From an uncultured Campylobacter sp. (GTDB taxonomy: Bacteria > Campylobacterota > Campylobacteria > Campylobacterales > Campylobacteraceae): a stretch of 45,733 bases of DNA. Made by a program: the position numbers and the translations under genes. The notes under the pieces were generated by a model. That model ran no database searches, was not told where the DNA came from, and saw nothing but the letters and a program-made list of their open reading frames with translations. Location: positions 1 to 45,733 of the forward strand of contig NZ_CALIMS010000033.1 of the NCBI RefSeq assembly GCF_938045345.1, written 5' to 3'. This document shows, piece by piece, positions 1 through 8,869 of this stretch. Positions within the stretch are counted from its first letter, which is position 1; every line of letters begins with the position of its first letter.

Positions 1-233
1 CCCCCCTGAAATTTAGTTGAAATTTTGTTTATTAAAGATTAAATAAATAGAAATTTTATAAGATTAATCGGACGTGGAATTTTAATCGAAATTATAGATA
101 TTTTAAAATGAAATTTAAGGTAGTATATACCCGCGTAGCAGCGGGCAAACGAATAGAATTCTGCCTGCGCGGCGGCAGGCAAAATTCTTTAAAATTTTAA
201 ATTGCAAAAATTTAGAATTTTAAAATTTACGAC
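1..233. other. Non-coding left edge with two hairpins
   Basis: No gene is seen here. The window opens with six C residues that may be the end of a longer homopolymer cut by the window edge. A small hairpin lies at 130-145 (arms cccgc/gcggg). A stronger one lies at 156-187, with 13-base arms, one mismatch and a 6-base loop. The second hairpin could end the leftward pilT transcript, but it has no clean T-run on that strand. The rest is A/T-rich repeat sequence of the kind seen in other spacers of this window. Confidence 0.5.
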
Positions 234-1454
234 TTAGCGGATCTCTTTTAGCTGTACGACTTCGCCGGCGAGCATCTCCTCGGCGCTCTCTCCGGATTCT
301 GCCGCCAAATCCCTTTTTTTGGCAAGATCGACGTTTTTTATCTGCAGGTCGAGGTCGTTTCGCTTAGAGGCCTTATCCAGCGCCTCCTCACGGGTAATGA
401 TACCATCTCTGTAAAGATCGAGCAGGTGCTGATCGAAGGTCTGCATGCCGTAGGTGTTGCGACCATCGGCGATCGCGTCTGGAATTTCATCGTCACGCGC
501 ATCAAGTATCATATCCTTAATACGCGTGTTTTTGCGCAAAATTTCAACGACGGCCACGCGCTTGCCCTCGATAGTACGGGCAAGACGCTGAGAGATGACC
601 GCCTCTAGGACGGATGCAAGCGTCATTCGGATACGCTCCTGCTCAGCCTGCTCAAACATCGCGATAATGCGGTTTACCGTCTCTTTTGCGTCGATGGTGT
701 GCACCGTCGAAAACACGAGGTGACCCGTCTCTGCGGCGTGAAGCGCCGTCTCGATCGTCTCTAAATCGCGCATCTCGCCCACAAATATAACGTCCGGATC
801 CTCTCGCAGCGCGGCGCGAAGCGAATCTGCGAAGTTGTTGCAGTCCTCGCCGATAGCGCGCTGATTGATGATGCATTTATCGTCTTTAAATACGAACTCG
901 ACGGGATCCTCGATCGTAACGACGTGGCTGGTTCTTTGCCTATTTATACGATTTATCATACTTGCGATCGTTGTCGTCTTTCCGCTTCCCGTAGGTCCCG
1001 TAAGTAGCACGACGCCGCGCATAGCCGTGTCGCAAATATCTTTGATCGAAGGCGGCAGACCTAGATCGTCGATCTCTGGAATTTTAACCGGGATCGTTCG
1101 GAAAACCGCGCTGATACCGTCGATCTGAAAAAAAATATTAACGCGGAAGCGATAATCTTCGTTTAGCTTGTAGGTAAAATCCACGCTCTTTTTCTCGATA
1201 AGCTCCGGAAAGCGCGTGATGAGAAGCTCCTTAGCTAGCGTCATCGCGTCTTCTTTCAAAAATGGCGTTTTGCTAAATTTTACTAGCTCGCCGTGGATAC
1301 GACCTCTGATAACCGCGCCCGATTTTATATGAAGGTCGCTACCGCCATTTTGGATTAGAAATTCCAAATATTTATTTAGCCTGTCTCGCTGCTTAAAATC
1401 CAGCGTAGAAGCGTCAACTTGATACTGCGAATAATCTATAGAACCCGCCATCAT
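234..1454 (-). CDS. pilT: PilT-like twitching/retraction ATPase
   Basis: Secretion-superfamily hexameric ATPase of the PilT type, which in this family powers retraction of type IV pili or related DNA-uptake fibres at the cytoplasmic face of the inner membrane. The 406-residue protein has an N-terminal PAS-like region, a Walker A motif GPTGSGKT at 153-160, Asp-box sequence DPDVIFVGEMRD and a His-box segment HLVFSTVHT. The length is a little above typical PilT because of a charged C-terminal tail. The start ATG overlaps the tal stop by 4 bases and is preceded by AAGGAGAA, so the gene is probably translated from the lpxB-to-tal message. No other pilus gene is in the window, so the partner machinery is unknown. 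PilU is the main alternative identity. Confidence 0.9.
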   Translation of the reverse strand: MMAGSIDYSQYQVDASTLDFKQRDRLNKYLEFLIQNGGSDLHIKSGAVIRGRIHGELVKFSKTPFLKEDAMTLAKELLITRFPELIEKKSVDFTYKLNEDYRFRVNIFFQIDGISAVFRTIPVKIPEIDDLGLPPSIKDICDTAMRGVVLLTGPTGSGKTTTIASMINRINRQRTSHVVTIEDPVEFVFKDDKCIINQRAIGEDCNNFADSLRAALREDPDVIFVGEMRDLETIETALHAAETGHLVFSTVHTIDAKETVNRIIAMFEQAEQERIRMTLASVLEAVISQRLARTIEGKRVAVVEILRKNTRIKDMILDARDDEIPDAIADGRNTYGMQTFDQHLLDLYRDGIITREEALDKASKRNDLDLQIKNVDLAKKRDLAAESGESAEEMLAGEVVQLKEIR

Positions 1455-2458
1455 TTCTCCTTTTTAAGTGTTTTTATTATCTCTTTAAATGCCTCTTCAA
1501 AAGCCGCCAGTCCGTCATCCAGCAGCTTTTTATACGCCTTTTTCATATCGATCTTTGCCTCCGCTACGCGAGCGAAAAATTCCTCTATCTGCGCATCGCT
1601 AAGTGGCATTTTGGGCTTTTGATCGCCGCTTATAAAAACCTCTATCGTTTCAAGCGGCGCGGTGTTTACGCAGCTCGGATACATCAGCTCGCTTACGTAG
1701 TAATCCTTCGGCAGATCGTCTCCTTTTACCCCCGTGCTCGCAAACAGCGGCTTTACGTAGTTTAAATTTTCTTTAGCGATGATATTGTAGCACTTCGCGG
1801 CGTTCATTATGCCGATTTTACCGGTAGGAAGGCCTGCTGAGGCCATTTTTTCATCTAATAACCTATCGAAGCGGCTAACGAAGATGCTAATTACGGTTTT
1901 TGGTAAATTTGCCTTCGGGAAGTAGCGACGAAAGCCTGCAATTCCCTCTTTTATCGCCTCGATGCATTTTATGGTCTGCTCAGGCGAAAAAACCAAGGTC
2001 GCGTTTACACTGATCCCCTTTTTTAGCAGATCGCGCATCGCTTCGTAGCCCGCCTTCGTAGCAGGGATTTTGATCATTACGTTTGGCATGCCGATCGTGC
2101 CGTATAGGTGTTTGCCCTCGCGATACATCGCCTCGGTGTCGTCTGCGAAATATGGATCGACCTCGATACTCACAAAGCCGTCATCGCCGTTAATGAAATT
2201 TTTAAGCAGGCTCTCCGCTGCGCTTCTGATATCCGCGGTGGCTAAAATTTCATACAGCTTTTTAGGCTCTTTTTTTCTAAATTCCTCTTTAGCTGCATCG
2301 TATGCGGGGGAGCTTAGGATCGCATTTTTAAAGATCGCGGGATTGGAAGTCGCACCGTTAATTATGCCTTTTTTGATCAGCTCGTCGAAATCTTTATCGA
2401 TAAAATCGCGCTCCAAAAAGTCGCACCAAAGGCTGAAATTTAGGGCTTTATCATACAT
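1451..2458 (-). CDS. tal: Transaldolase
   Basis: Transaldolase of the non-oxidative pentose phosphate pathway. It moves a dihydroxyacetone unit between sugar phosphates such as sedoheptulose 7-phosphate and glyceraldehyde 3-phosphate. The 335 residues fit the longer bacterial Tal form. Lys130 in VMIKIPAT is the expected Schiff-base lysine, and the early NGATSNPAIF segment is the family's conserved N-terminal block. The gene overlaps serB by 8 bases upstream and pilT by 4 bases downstream, so translation is probably coupled. A serB-tal neighbourhood matches what I recall from C. jejuni. Confidence 0.95.
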   Translation of the reverse strand: MYDKALNFSLWCDFLERDFIDKDFDELIKKGIINGATSNPAIFKNAILSSPAYDAAKEEFRKKEPKKLYEILATADIRSAAESLLKNFINGDDGFVSIEVDPYFADDTEAMYREGKHLYGTIGMPNVMIKIPATKAGYEAMRDLLKKGISVNATLVFSPEQTIKCIEAIKEGIAGFRRYFPKANLPKTVISIFVSRFDRLLDEKMASAGLPTGKIGIMNAAKCYNIIAKENLNYVKPLFASTGVKGDDLPKDYYVSELMYPSCVNTAPLETIEVFISGDQKPKMPLSDAQIEEFFARVAEAKIDMKKAYKKLLDDGLAAFEEAFKEIIKTLKKEK

Positions 2459-3074
2459 ATTTCATAATCTCCTTCAAATCCTTTTTTTCAATGCAGACGC
2501 TCGCGTGCTCTTTTAAAATTTCATTCGCGCAAAAGGCGATTTTAAGCCCCGCCTCGCGAAACATCGAAACGTCGTTCGCGCCGTCTCCCACGCACATTAC
2601 CTCGCTCGTCTCTAGACCCATCAGCGATTTAAGCTGCGCAAGCAGCGCCCCTTTTGAGTATCCAAACATCATCTCGCCGCCGAAAAGCCCGGTTAAAATT
2701 CCGTTTTTTTCATGCAGATAGTTCGCAAAGCTCGCATCAAAGCCCAGTTTTTTCTGCGCGACGTCCGTGGCTAGATGAAATCCGCCGCTAAAGACGATCA
2801 CTTTTATGCCTTTATTTTTCAGATACGCGATGATCTCGCTAGCGCCGCAAACAAAAGGCAGGCTTTCTGCGATAGCTTTGGCATCGCTAAGCTTCATCCC
2901 CTTTATAAGTGCCACTCGCTCGCTAAGGCTCTCGAAAAAATCAAGCTCGCCCGCCATCGCGCGCTTCGTAATTTCGCTAACTTGTCGCTGCGTGCCCATT
3001 TTAGCGGCGAAAAAACCTATCGTCTCGCCGTCCATCAGCGTAGAATCAAAGTCGAAAACACAAAGCTTTATCAT
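2451..3074 (-). CDS. serB: Phosphoserine phosphatase
   Basis: HAD-family phosphatase that removes phosphate from L-phosphoserine in the last step of serine synthesis. All HAD motifs are visible: DFDST near residue 8 with the two catalytic aspartates, SGGF near 95, a lysine-containing motif III region, and GDGAND near 164. At 207 residues it is the short SerB form without the N-terminal ACT domain. It lies 31 bases after the phosphoesterase gene and overlaps tal by 8 bases in the leftward operon. Confidence 0.93.
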   Translation of the reverse strand: MIKLCVFDFDSTLMDGETIGFFAAKMGTQRQVSEITKRAMAGELDFFESLSERVALIKGMKLSDAKAIAESLPFVCGASEIIAYLKNKGIKVIVFSGGFHLATDVAQKKLGFDASFANYLHEKNGILTGLFGGEMMFGYSKGALLAQLKSLMGLETSEVMCVGDGANDVSMFREAGLKIAFCANEILKEHASVCIEKKDLKEIMKYV

Positions 3075-3105
3075 AAATATCCTCGCAAAAATTTAGGAAT
3101 TATAG

Positions 3106-3840
3106 CTAATTTAAGTTTAAGTTTTTTGGAATTAGCATAAATTTTTCGCTTTTTGCGACCTCGTAAATTTTGCTCCTAACCCCGAACGAGCATAAATTTA
3201 TATATTTTTTTTCGCCAAAATATAAAATTTCATCTTGATGATAATGCCCCTCGATGATCAAATTTGCCGCGTAAAAATCGATCTTCGGCGCGATTATATC
3301 CTTAAAATTTGGCATTTTTTTGTATAGATTTTTCCCTTCTTGCGATTTTAAGATTACTTTTGAAATTTTAAATTTTAAAGCGCGATCGAGCAGGTCCATA
3401 AATTTCAGAAAAGCTCTGTTTCGCAGCGAAAGCAGCGCAAACTGCATTAGACGCGGCAAAAACAGATCGCCGTGCGCGATCTGTACCGCCTCGCCGCTCT
3501 CGCAGATAAGTTTCACGGGCTGCGCGCCGTTTGGATAAACTTTTGCGCGGGGAAAAATTTCGCGCAGATTAAAATCGTGGTTGCCCTCGAAGTAAAAAAT
3601 TTCGCATTTTCGCGACAGCTCGTTTATTAGCGCGATCTCCTCTTCGTAGAAGCGCTGCACGTAGGTCGTATTTGCCAAAAAATCAAACATATCGCCCATC
3701 ATAAAAATTTGAGGCGGCGGCGCGGGTTCGGCCTTCAGCGCGCGCAGAAATTTCAAAAATTGCGGCCTGCTCGCACCCGCGTGCGCATCGCCGATAAAGA
3801 TCGCGCCGGGTTTTATCGTCTGAATTTGATCATTTTGCAT
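3106..3840 (-). CDS. Metallophosphoesterase, probable UDP-2,3-diacylglucosamine hydrolase
   Basis: Calcineurin-like metallophosphoesterase of 244 residues. It has the two-metal motifs GDAHAG, GDMFDF, GNHD, an AHGD segment and GHYH in order. The GNHDFNLRE segment and overall length resemble LpxH, which cleaves UDP-2,3-diacylglucosamine to lipid X in lipid A synthesis. Campylobacterota are also reported to use a different MPE-family enzyme, LpxJ, for this step, so the exact subfamily is left open. The operon includes lpxB, which acts at the next step, and this supports a lipid A role. It lies 43 bases after argC. No symbol is given because LpxH and LpxJ cannot be separated here by eye. Confidence 0.75.
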   Translation of the reverse strand: MQNDQIQTIKPGAIFIGDAHAGASRPQFLKFLRALKAEPAPPPQIFMMGDMFDFLANTTYVQRFYEEEIALINELSRKCEIFYFEGNHDFNLREIFPRAKVYPNGAQPVKLICESGEAVQIAHGDLFLPRLMQFALLSLRNRAFLKFMDLLDRALKFKISKVILKSQEGKNLYKKMPNFKDIIAPKIDFYAANLIIEGHYHQDEILYFGEKKYINLCSFGVRSKIYEVAKSEKFMLIPKNLNLN

Positions 3841-3883
3841 CTAGGCTCCCGCGGGTGAGCGCTTTTGCGAAAAAGTTCATCGC

Positions 3884-4903
3884 TTAAATTCCGTGTGCGA
3901 TACGCGGCAACGCCGTAGCCTCGGCGAATCCGCACATTAAATTTGCATTTGCGACCGCCTGCGACGATGCTCCGCGCAAAAGATTATCGATCGCCGAGTT
4001 GATCCAAATTTTATCGCCGGCAGTTTTTACAAAAATATCGCAAAAGTGCGTCCCTGCGACGTTTTTTATGCTCACGGGCTCGCTTCGGACGCGCACGAAA
4101 GGCTCGTTTGCGTAAAACTCCCGCAGCACCGCCTCTGCATCCACGCTCTTTTGCAGTACGCCAAACGCGCTAACTAGCATCCCGCGCGTAATCGGCAGCA
4201 AATTCGGCACGAAAAGCGTGCTAAATTCGCCGCCTTTTAAAATTTGCAGCTGCTCTTTGATCTCGTCTGCGTGGCGATGCGAGATCGGCGAGTAGGCGCC
4301 CGCGTTTTCGTTCGCGCTTACGAAATGGCTGCTCGTTTTAAGGGTCTTGCCTGCGCCGCTTACTCCGCTTTTTGCGTCGATAAATACGCCGAGGGCGGGA
4401 TCTAGTAGCCGTATAAACGGCGCGAGCGCCAAAATAGAGCAGGTGGGATAGCAGCCAGGATTTGCCGTAAGGCGCGCGGTGCGGATCTTTTCGCGATTTA
4501 GCTCAGGCAGTCCGTAAACGGCGTGGGCTAAATTACGAGGGTCTAAATGCGTGGTGTAATTTTTCTCGTAAAGCTCGCGACTTAGGCGGTAATCAGCCGA
4601 TAGATCGACTACCTTGACGCTTTTAAATTTTAAAATTTCGCGGGCAAATTCCATCGCTTTTCCATGCGGCAGCGCCAAGAAAATAAGATCGCATCTTTGT
4701 GCCGCAACGCGAGCGTCCGCAGCTTCTACGCTCATCTCAAACACGCCGCGAAGCTGCGGGAAAATTTCGCTTATCTCGCCCTGCGTAGAGGCGCCCAAAT
4801 ACGAAATTTCAAAGCCCGGGTGGGAAAGTAGAGCCTTAATCAGCTCAAGCCCTGTATAGCCGCTAACGCCGATGATGCCTACTTTTTTCACGCTAATTCT
4901 CAA
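3884..4903 (-). CDS. argC: N-acetyl-gamma-glutamyl-phosphate reductase
   Basis: NADPH-dependent reductase that turns N-acetylglutamyl phosphate into N-acetylglutamate semialdehyde in arginine synthesis. The N-terminal Rossmann motif reads VGIIGVSGYTGLEL, and the catalytic cysteine is Cys151 in NPGCYPT. The SGVSGAGK segment typical of ArgC follows. The 339-residue length is normal. Its start overlaps the end of greA by 11 bases, so the two are very likely co-transcribed, although they are functionally unrelated. Confidence 0.95.
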   Translation of the reverse strand: MRISVKKVGIIGVSGYTGLELIKALLSHPGFEISYLGASTQGEISEIFPQLRGVFEMSVEAADARVAAQRCDLIFLALPHGKAMEFAREILKFKSVKVVDLSADYRLSRELYEKNYTTHLDPRNLAHAVYGLPELNREKIRTARLTANPGCYPTCSILALAPFIRLLDPALGVFIDAKSGVSGAGKTLKTSSHFVSANENAGAYSPISHRHADEIKEQLQILKGGEFSTLFVPNLLPITRGMLVSAFGVLQKSVDAEAVLREFYANEPFVRVRSEPVSIKNVAGTHFCDIFVKTAGDKIWINSAIDNLLRGASSQAVANANLMCGFAEATALPRIAHGI

Positions 4904-5384
4904 ATTTTATCGGCTTGTATTCGACGCTTAAAATTTCCACATCGCGCGTGCCTGATGGCAGCTGAAGCACCACCTCATCGCCCTCTGCTTTGCCTAAAAG
5001 CTGGCGTGCAAGCGGCGTGTTGATGTTGATGAGATGCCTTGAAATATCGACCTCGCTAAGCCCTACGATCGTGTAAACCTCCTCCCGCTCGGTCTCTACG
5101 TCCATAAAGGTAACGGTGGAGCCGAATTTTACGCGGTCGTGCTCGTAAGTGGAAGGGTCGATGATTTTACTGCGAGAGACGATGTCGCTAAGCTCGGCGA
5201 TGCGCGAGAGCAAAAACGCTTGCTCTTCGCGCGCCGCATGGTACTCGGCGTTTTCTTTCAGATCGCCGTGTCCGCGCGCGATGTCGATCTGCTGCACGAT
5301 GTGAGGCAGCTTCACGCTCTGAAGCTCTTTGAGCTCGGAGGTGATCTTTTCATATCCGTAAAGCGTCATTGGTTCGGTCGTCAT
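4893..5384 (-). CDS. greA: Transcription elongation factor GreA
   Basis: GreA rescues backtracked RNA polymerase by stimulating cleavage of the extruded transcript. The 163 residues contain an N-terminal coiled coil (about 10-75) that reaches the polymerase active site, including the GDLKENAEYHAA segment with the acidic tip residues. A C-terminal FKBP-like domain follows. The start is supported by AAAGGAAG placed 5 bases before the ATG; a second in-frame ATG lies five codons later. It sits 48 bases after lpxB and overlaps argC. Confidence 0.96.
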   Translation of the reverse strand: MTTEPMTLYGYEKITSELKELQSVKLPHIVQQIDIARGHGDLKENAEYHAAREEQAFLLSRIAELSDIVSRSKIIDPSTYEHDRVKFGSTVTFMDVETEREEVYTIVGLSEVDISRHLININTPLARQLLGKAEGDEVVLQLPSGTRDVEILSVEYKPIKFEN

Positions 5385-5432
5385 AATCTTCCTTTCTTTT
5401 TATCAAATTATATAAGCTTTAGCCTTAAAATT

Positions 5433-6620
5433 TTAGCTCGCAGGCTGCGTTAAAATTTTTGCCACGTTTTCGCTGGAGCCGAATTTCAGATAATCTCGCA
5501 GCTTTTCGCTCGCAAGTTTAAATTTCGCGGCGTCGCAGCGCTCATATGCGGCGAGTAGGTTTTGCGCGCTTACTTCGGATTGCAAAAGCTCCTCATGTAG
5601 CGGCTCCTCGCCCAAAAAATCAAAAATAATATTCGCAAGCCCCACGTGCTTTAGCTTTACGAGCTTTCGCGCGAGCCAAACGTCAAACGCGCGAGCCTTG
5701 TAGCACAGCACGAACGGAGTGCCGATGAGCGCCGCCTCAAGCGTCGCCGTACCCGAGCAGATGAAGGCAAAATCGCAATCCTTAAGCGTGGCGGGAGTAT
5801 CGTTTGCGATGCTAAAGCCGCCCAGAGGCCCGTAAATTTCATCTCTTTGATCCATCAGATGCGGCGGGATTATTAAGACTCGCTCGCTATTTTCAAATTT
5901 AGGCACAAGGGCTCTAAAAATCGGCATCAGTCTTGAAATTTCAGCCCTGCGCGAGCCCGGCATAAAGGCGATCTTGCCCTGTTTTTCGTAGCTTGATTTT
6001 TGGAATTTTATCTCATCAAGCAGCGGATGTCCCACGAAAGAGTATTTTGCGGTTTTAGCGCTTTGGCTGCTTTGGCGCGCGGCATCCTCTTTCGGTGCAA
6101 CGTCTTTATCTTTTGTTTCTTGTAGTACAATGTCTTTGCCCTCCGCTTCTTGCGGCACAGCGCCTTCATCTTCCTCGCAATCCGCGCCGAAAAATTTTGC
6201 CTCAAAAGGCCAGATTGAGAGCAGATTATCGCAAAACGCCTTCAGCTTCTCCGCTCTGTGCGGCTTCCATGCCCAAACCTGCGGCAGGATATAATATGAA
6301 ATTTCCGCGCGCGCGCCGCTTTCTTTGATCGCGCGAGCTAGCGGTAGATTAAACGCGGGCGAGTCAATCAAAAGCACGCGATCGCACTCCGCCGCAAGCC
6401 GCGTCATCTGCGCTACCGCGCGCTTGGCTTTTAAAATTAACGGCAAAATTTCTATAAAGCCCATCGCCGAAAATTCGCTGCTTTTGTATATCGGCGAGCC
6501 CAGCTTTTCATCGAAAATTCCGCAAATTTTGTAAGCGGGATCGAGCCTTTTAAGATGCGCTAGAACCTCTTTAAAATGCAGATTCGCCGAGGGTTCTAGG
6601 CAAGAGATTAAATATTTCAA
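5433..6620 (-). CDS. lpxB: Lipid-A-disaccharide synthase with an in-frame insert
   Basis: Glycosyltransferase that joins lipid X and UDP-2,3-diacylglucosamine to form the tetra-acyl disaccharide of lipid A. Recognisable blocks include VLLIDSPAFNLPLA near 82, YILPQVWAWK near 110, YSFVGHPLLDE near 193, and the nucleotide-binding segment MPGSRRAEI. The start is TTG, chosen because AAAAGG lies six bases upstream and no ATG fits. An unusual acidic/Gln-rich stretch at residues about 147-190 contains imperfect 10-residue repeats and interrupts the fold just before the GHPLLD motif. It is the first gene of the leftward operon and is divergent from the lipoprotein gene at 6689. Confidence 0.93.
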   Translation of the reverse strand: MKYLISCLEPSANLHFKEVLAHLKRLDPAYKICGIFDEKLGSPIYKSSEFSAMGFIEILPLILKAKRAVAQMTRLAAECDRVLLIDSPAFNLPLARAIKESGARAEISYYILPQVWAWKPHRAEKLKAFCDNLLSIWPFEAKFFGADCEEDEGAVPQEAEGKDIVLQETKDKDVAPKEDAARQSSQSAKTAKYSFVGHPLLDEIKFQKSSYEKQGKIAFMPGSRRAEISRLMPIFRALVPKFENSERVLIIPPHLMDQRDEIYGPLGGFSIANDTPATLKDCDFAFICSGTATLEAALIGTPFVLCYKARAFDVWLARKLVKLKHVGLANIIFDFLGEEPLHEELLQSEVSAQNLLAAYERCDAAKFKLASEKLRDYLKFGSSENVAKILTQPAS

Positions 6621-6661
6621 ATTTAGCCTTTTAAATTTTTGTTAATTATAGCAAAATGTGC

Positions 6662-6667
6662 TAAAAT
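6662..6667 (+). promoter_or_regulatory. Probable -10 element, lipoprotein gene
   Basis: TAAAAT preceded by TGC lies 21 bases before the ATG at 6689, with A/T-rich sequence upstream and AAAGGA between it and the start. It matches the Campylobacter sigma70 pattern of an extended -10 without a clear -35. It lies in the short divergent region with lpxB. Confidence 0.55.
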
Positions 6668-6688
6668 TAAGCCGACAAAGGATTTAAG

Positions 6689-7189
6689 ATGAGAAATTTT
6701 AAAATTTTAGCGCTATGTGGCGCGTTCGTGATGTTGCTAGGCGGTTGCGGCGCGGCTAAATACCAAAAGCGTCAAGTCACCGAGGATCCCGCAGTAACGG
6801 CGCGTTTTGAGGCGCTTAGTAAGCTAGGCTCGCCCGCACTCGTCGCTAAAGCCGCAGCTAGCGAGATCGCAGCAGACGTAGGCGGCGCCAAGCCCCACGT
6901 TAAGGTCGCGCAGTTTGCCTTCCTCGAAGAAATTAGCGCACAAGGAAGCGATCTGATCTATGCCTACTCGCTAAGCCCTGGCTGGGCGAGCCTGAAAAGC
7001 TCCGATCGGCAAAAATATCTCAAATTGCTAGCCAAGGATATTACCGAAAATGACTGCAACGCACCTAGTACGCGAGCTTTATTGCGAAACGGAGTGCGTG
7101 AAGTGCACCGATTTTTCTACGATTATCCAAGCTCACACCTACTTGATTCGCAGGTGAGCGAGGAGATATGCCGCAAAGCAGGGTTATAG
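6689..7189 (+). CDS. Putative lipoprotein of unknown function
   Basis: The 166-residue protein begins with a lipoprotein signal, MRNFKILALCGAFVMLLGGC, with the lipobox cysteine at 20. It should be exported and lipid-anchored. The mature part is Ala/Lys-rich early, then has a compact region containing LSPGWASLKSSDRQKYLKLL and two further cysteines near the end. I do not recognise the family. It is preceded by AAAGGA and its own likely promoter, and about 240 bases of non-coding sequence separate it from surE. Confidence 0.8.
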   Translation: MRNFKILALCGAFVMLLGGCGAAKYQKRQVTEDPAVTARFEALSKLGSPALVAKAAASEIAADVGGAKPHVKVAQFAFLEEISAQGSDLIYAYSLSPGWASLKSSDRQKYLKLLAKDITENDCNAPSTRALLRNGVREVHRFFYDYPSSHLLDSQVSEEICRKAGL

Positions 7190-7428
7190 ATAAGTCTAGC
7201 GTAATTTTATGCCGCGGATTTGCATCGGCGCGAAAGCGAAATTTTTCTATGAATTTTGCGATCTAAGTTTCGTGATGGAATTTTTGCGAAAAAATTTGGC
7301 GCGACGGAATTCTACGCCACGCAAGCTAAGTAGCAATTTTTGCATAGTAAAGAATTAAGCGCTAGAATTTTTGCAGATAGAATTCCGCCCTGATAGGTCT
7401 GTTGTGAAATTTTAGCTAAAGAGAGAAT

Positions 7429-8208
7429 ATGAAAGAAATTTTAATCACTAACGACGACGGATTCGAAGCGCGCGGACTTTTGGAGCTTGCAAGCGCGCTA
7501 AGAGGGGTTGCAAACGTCACTATCGTAGCGCCAAGCTCAGAAAAATCGGCATGCTCGCACTCGCTCACGCTCACGCGCCCGCTTAGATTTGTAAAGCTCG
7601 ACGACGGATTTTTCAAACTCGACGACGCTACGCCCGCAGACTGCGTGTATTTGGCGCTTCGCGCGCTGTATAATCGCAAGCCCGATCTTGTGATAAGCGG
7701 CATAAATCACGGCGCCAACGTCGCGGAGGACGTGACCTATTCAGGCACCTGCGGAGGCGCGATGGAGGGGGTTTTGCAAGGCATTCCCGCGCTTGCGGTG
7801 AGCCAGTTTTACGTCGCGGACTCGCTGCAGCGATACGGATTTGATCTCGCGTGCGAGCTCGCGGTGGAATTGGTCGAGAAAATCTTTAAAAAAGGCTTTC
7901 CTCTGCCGCCGAAGCAGTTTTTAAATTTAAATGTTCCTGCCGTTTCAAAGCAAGATTTCAAGGGGCTAACAGTCGCACCATGCGGCGAGAAGCTCTACGA
8001 TACCGACGCGCAGCTAAACCGCAATCCGCGCGGAATGGAGTATTATTGGCTAGGCAAATCTACGCTCAGTTTTGATGCAGGCAAAAACGAAAATAGCGAC
8101 ATTTCGGCACTTTTTGAGGGGCGGGCGACGCTAAGCCCGATTAAGTTAAATTTGACCGCGCACGAGCAGATGAGCGCGCTAGAAAGGTGGATGAAAAACG
8201 ATGAGTGA
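7429..8208 (+). CDS. surE: 5'/3'-nucleotidase SurE
   Basis: Metal-dependent nucleoside monophosphatase linked to stationary-phase survival. The N-terminus carries the metal-binding motif ILITNDDG, followed by APSSEKSACSHSLT, SGINHGANV and YSGTCGGAMEG, all characteristic of SurE. The length of 259 residues is normal. The start has AAAGAGAG upstream. The stop overlaps the tcdA start by 8 bases, so the two form a rightward pair. The 239-base spacer before it holds only A/T-core repeat-like sequence. Confidence 0.95.
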   Translation: MKEILITNDDGFEARGLLELASALRGVANVTIVAPSSEKSACSHSLTLTRPLRFVKLDDGFFKLDDATPADCVYLALRALYNRKPDLVISGINHGANVAEDVTYSGTCGGAMEGVLQGIPALAVSQFYVADSLQRYGFDLACELAVELVEKIFKKGFPLPPKQFLNLNVPAVSKQDFKGLTVAPCGEKLYDTDAQLNRNPRGMEYYWLGKSTLSFDAGKNENSDISALFEGRATLSPIKLNLTAHEQMSALERWMKNDE

Positions 8209-8869
8209 GGTCGCAGTAGACCGCTTTTCGCGCTCGCGCCTACTTTTCGGCGAGGATTTCGCAAGGCTGCAAAGCGCTAAAATTTTAATCTGCGGCTGCG
8301 GCGGCGTGGGCGGAGCGGCGATAGAGGCGCTGTACCGCAGCGGCGCGGTAAGCTTAAGCGTAATCGATTGCGATCGCTTCGAGATCACCAATCAAAACCG
8401 CCAGCTTGGAAGCGAGCATGTAGGCGAGCTAAAATGCGAGGTTTTCGCGCGCAAATTTAAAGGCGTAACGCCGATTGCCGCTAGGATCGATGAGGAATTT
8501 TTATCTAAATTTGATCTAGCACAATTTGATTTCGTAATCGATGCGATCGACGACGTGGGCGCCAAGATCGCTCTTGCGCTACGCTGTAGCGAGGCGGGCG
8601 CGGGCTTCATAAGCTCGATGGGCGGCGCAAAGAGGCTCGATCCCGCTAAAATCGAAATCCGATCAATCTGGCAGACGCAAGGCGATCCGCTCGCGCGCAA
8701 GATCAGATATGAGCTGCGAAAGCGCGGCTTTGCGGGCGATTTTGACGTCGTCTGCTCGAGCGAGCCGCCGCGCGTCAAATCGATGGGTAGCTTCATGGGC
8801 GTGACCGCGAGCTTCGGGCTTTTCATCGCAAGCTACGTCGTGCGCAGGCTGATAGGCGAGCAGGTTTAA
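8201..8869 (+). CDS. tcdA: tRNA threonylcarbamoyladenosine dehydratase
   Basis: E1-like ThiF/MoeB-family enzyme that in this subfamily converts t6A37 of ANN-decoding tRNAs to its cyclic form. The opening SRSRLLFGEDFARLQ, glycine-rich GCGGVGGAAIEAL, ITNQNRQ and SSMGGAKRLDP segments fit TcdA better than ThiF or MoeB, as does the late KSMGSFMGVT. The 222 residues are slightly short of E. coli TcdA. It overlaps surE. A role in cofactor sulfur transfer is the main alternative, but the SMG-x-x-K-DP block argues for TcdA. Confidence 0.85.
   Translation: MSEVAVDRFSRSRLLFGEDFARLQSAKILICGCGGVGGAAIEALYRSGAVSLSVIDCDRFEITNQNRQLGSEHVGELKCEVFARKFKGVTPIAARIDEEFLSKFDLAQFDFVIDAIDDVGAKIALALRCSEAGAGFISSMGGAKRLDPAKIEIRSIWQTQGDPLARKIRYELRKRGFAGDFDVVCSSEPPRVKSMGSFMGVTASFGLFIASYVVRRLIGEQV

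Noticed and set aside
1..6. Phase-variable homopolymer tract
   Set aside because: Only six C residues are visible at the window edge and no gene is attached to them, so neither tract length nor effect can be judged.
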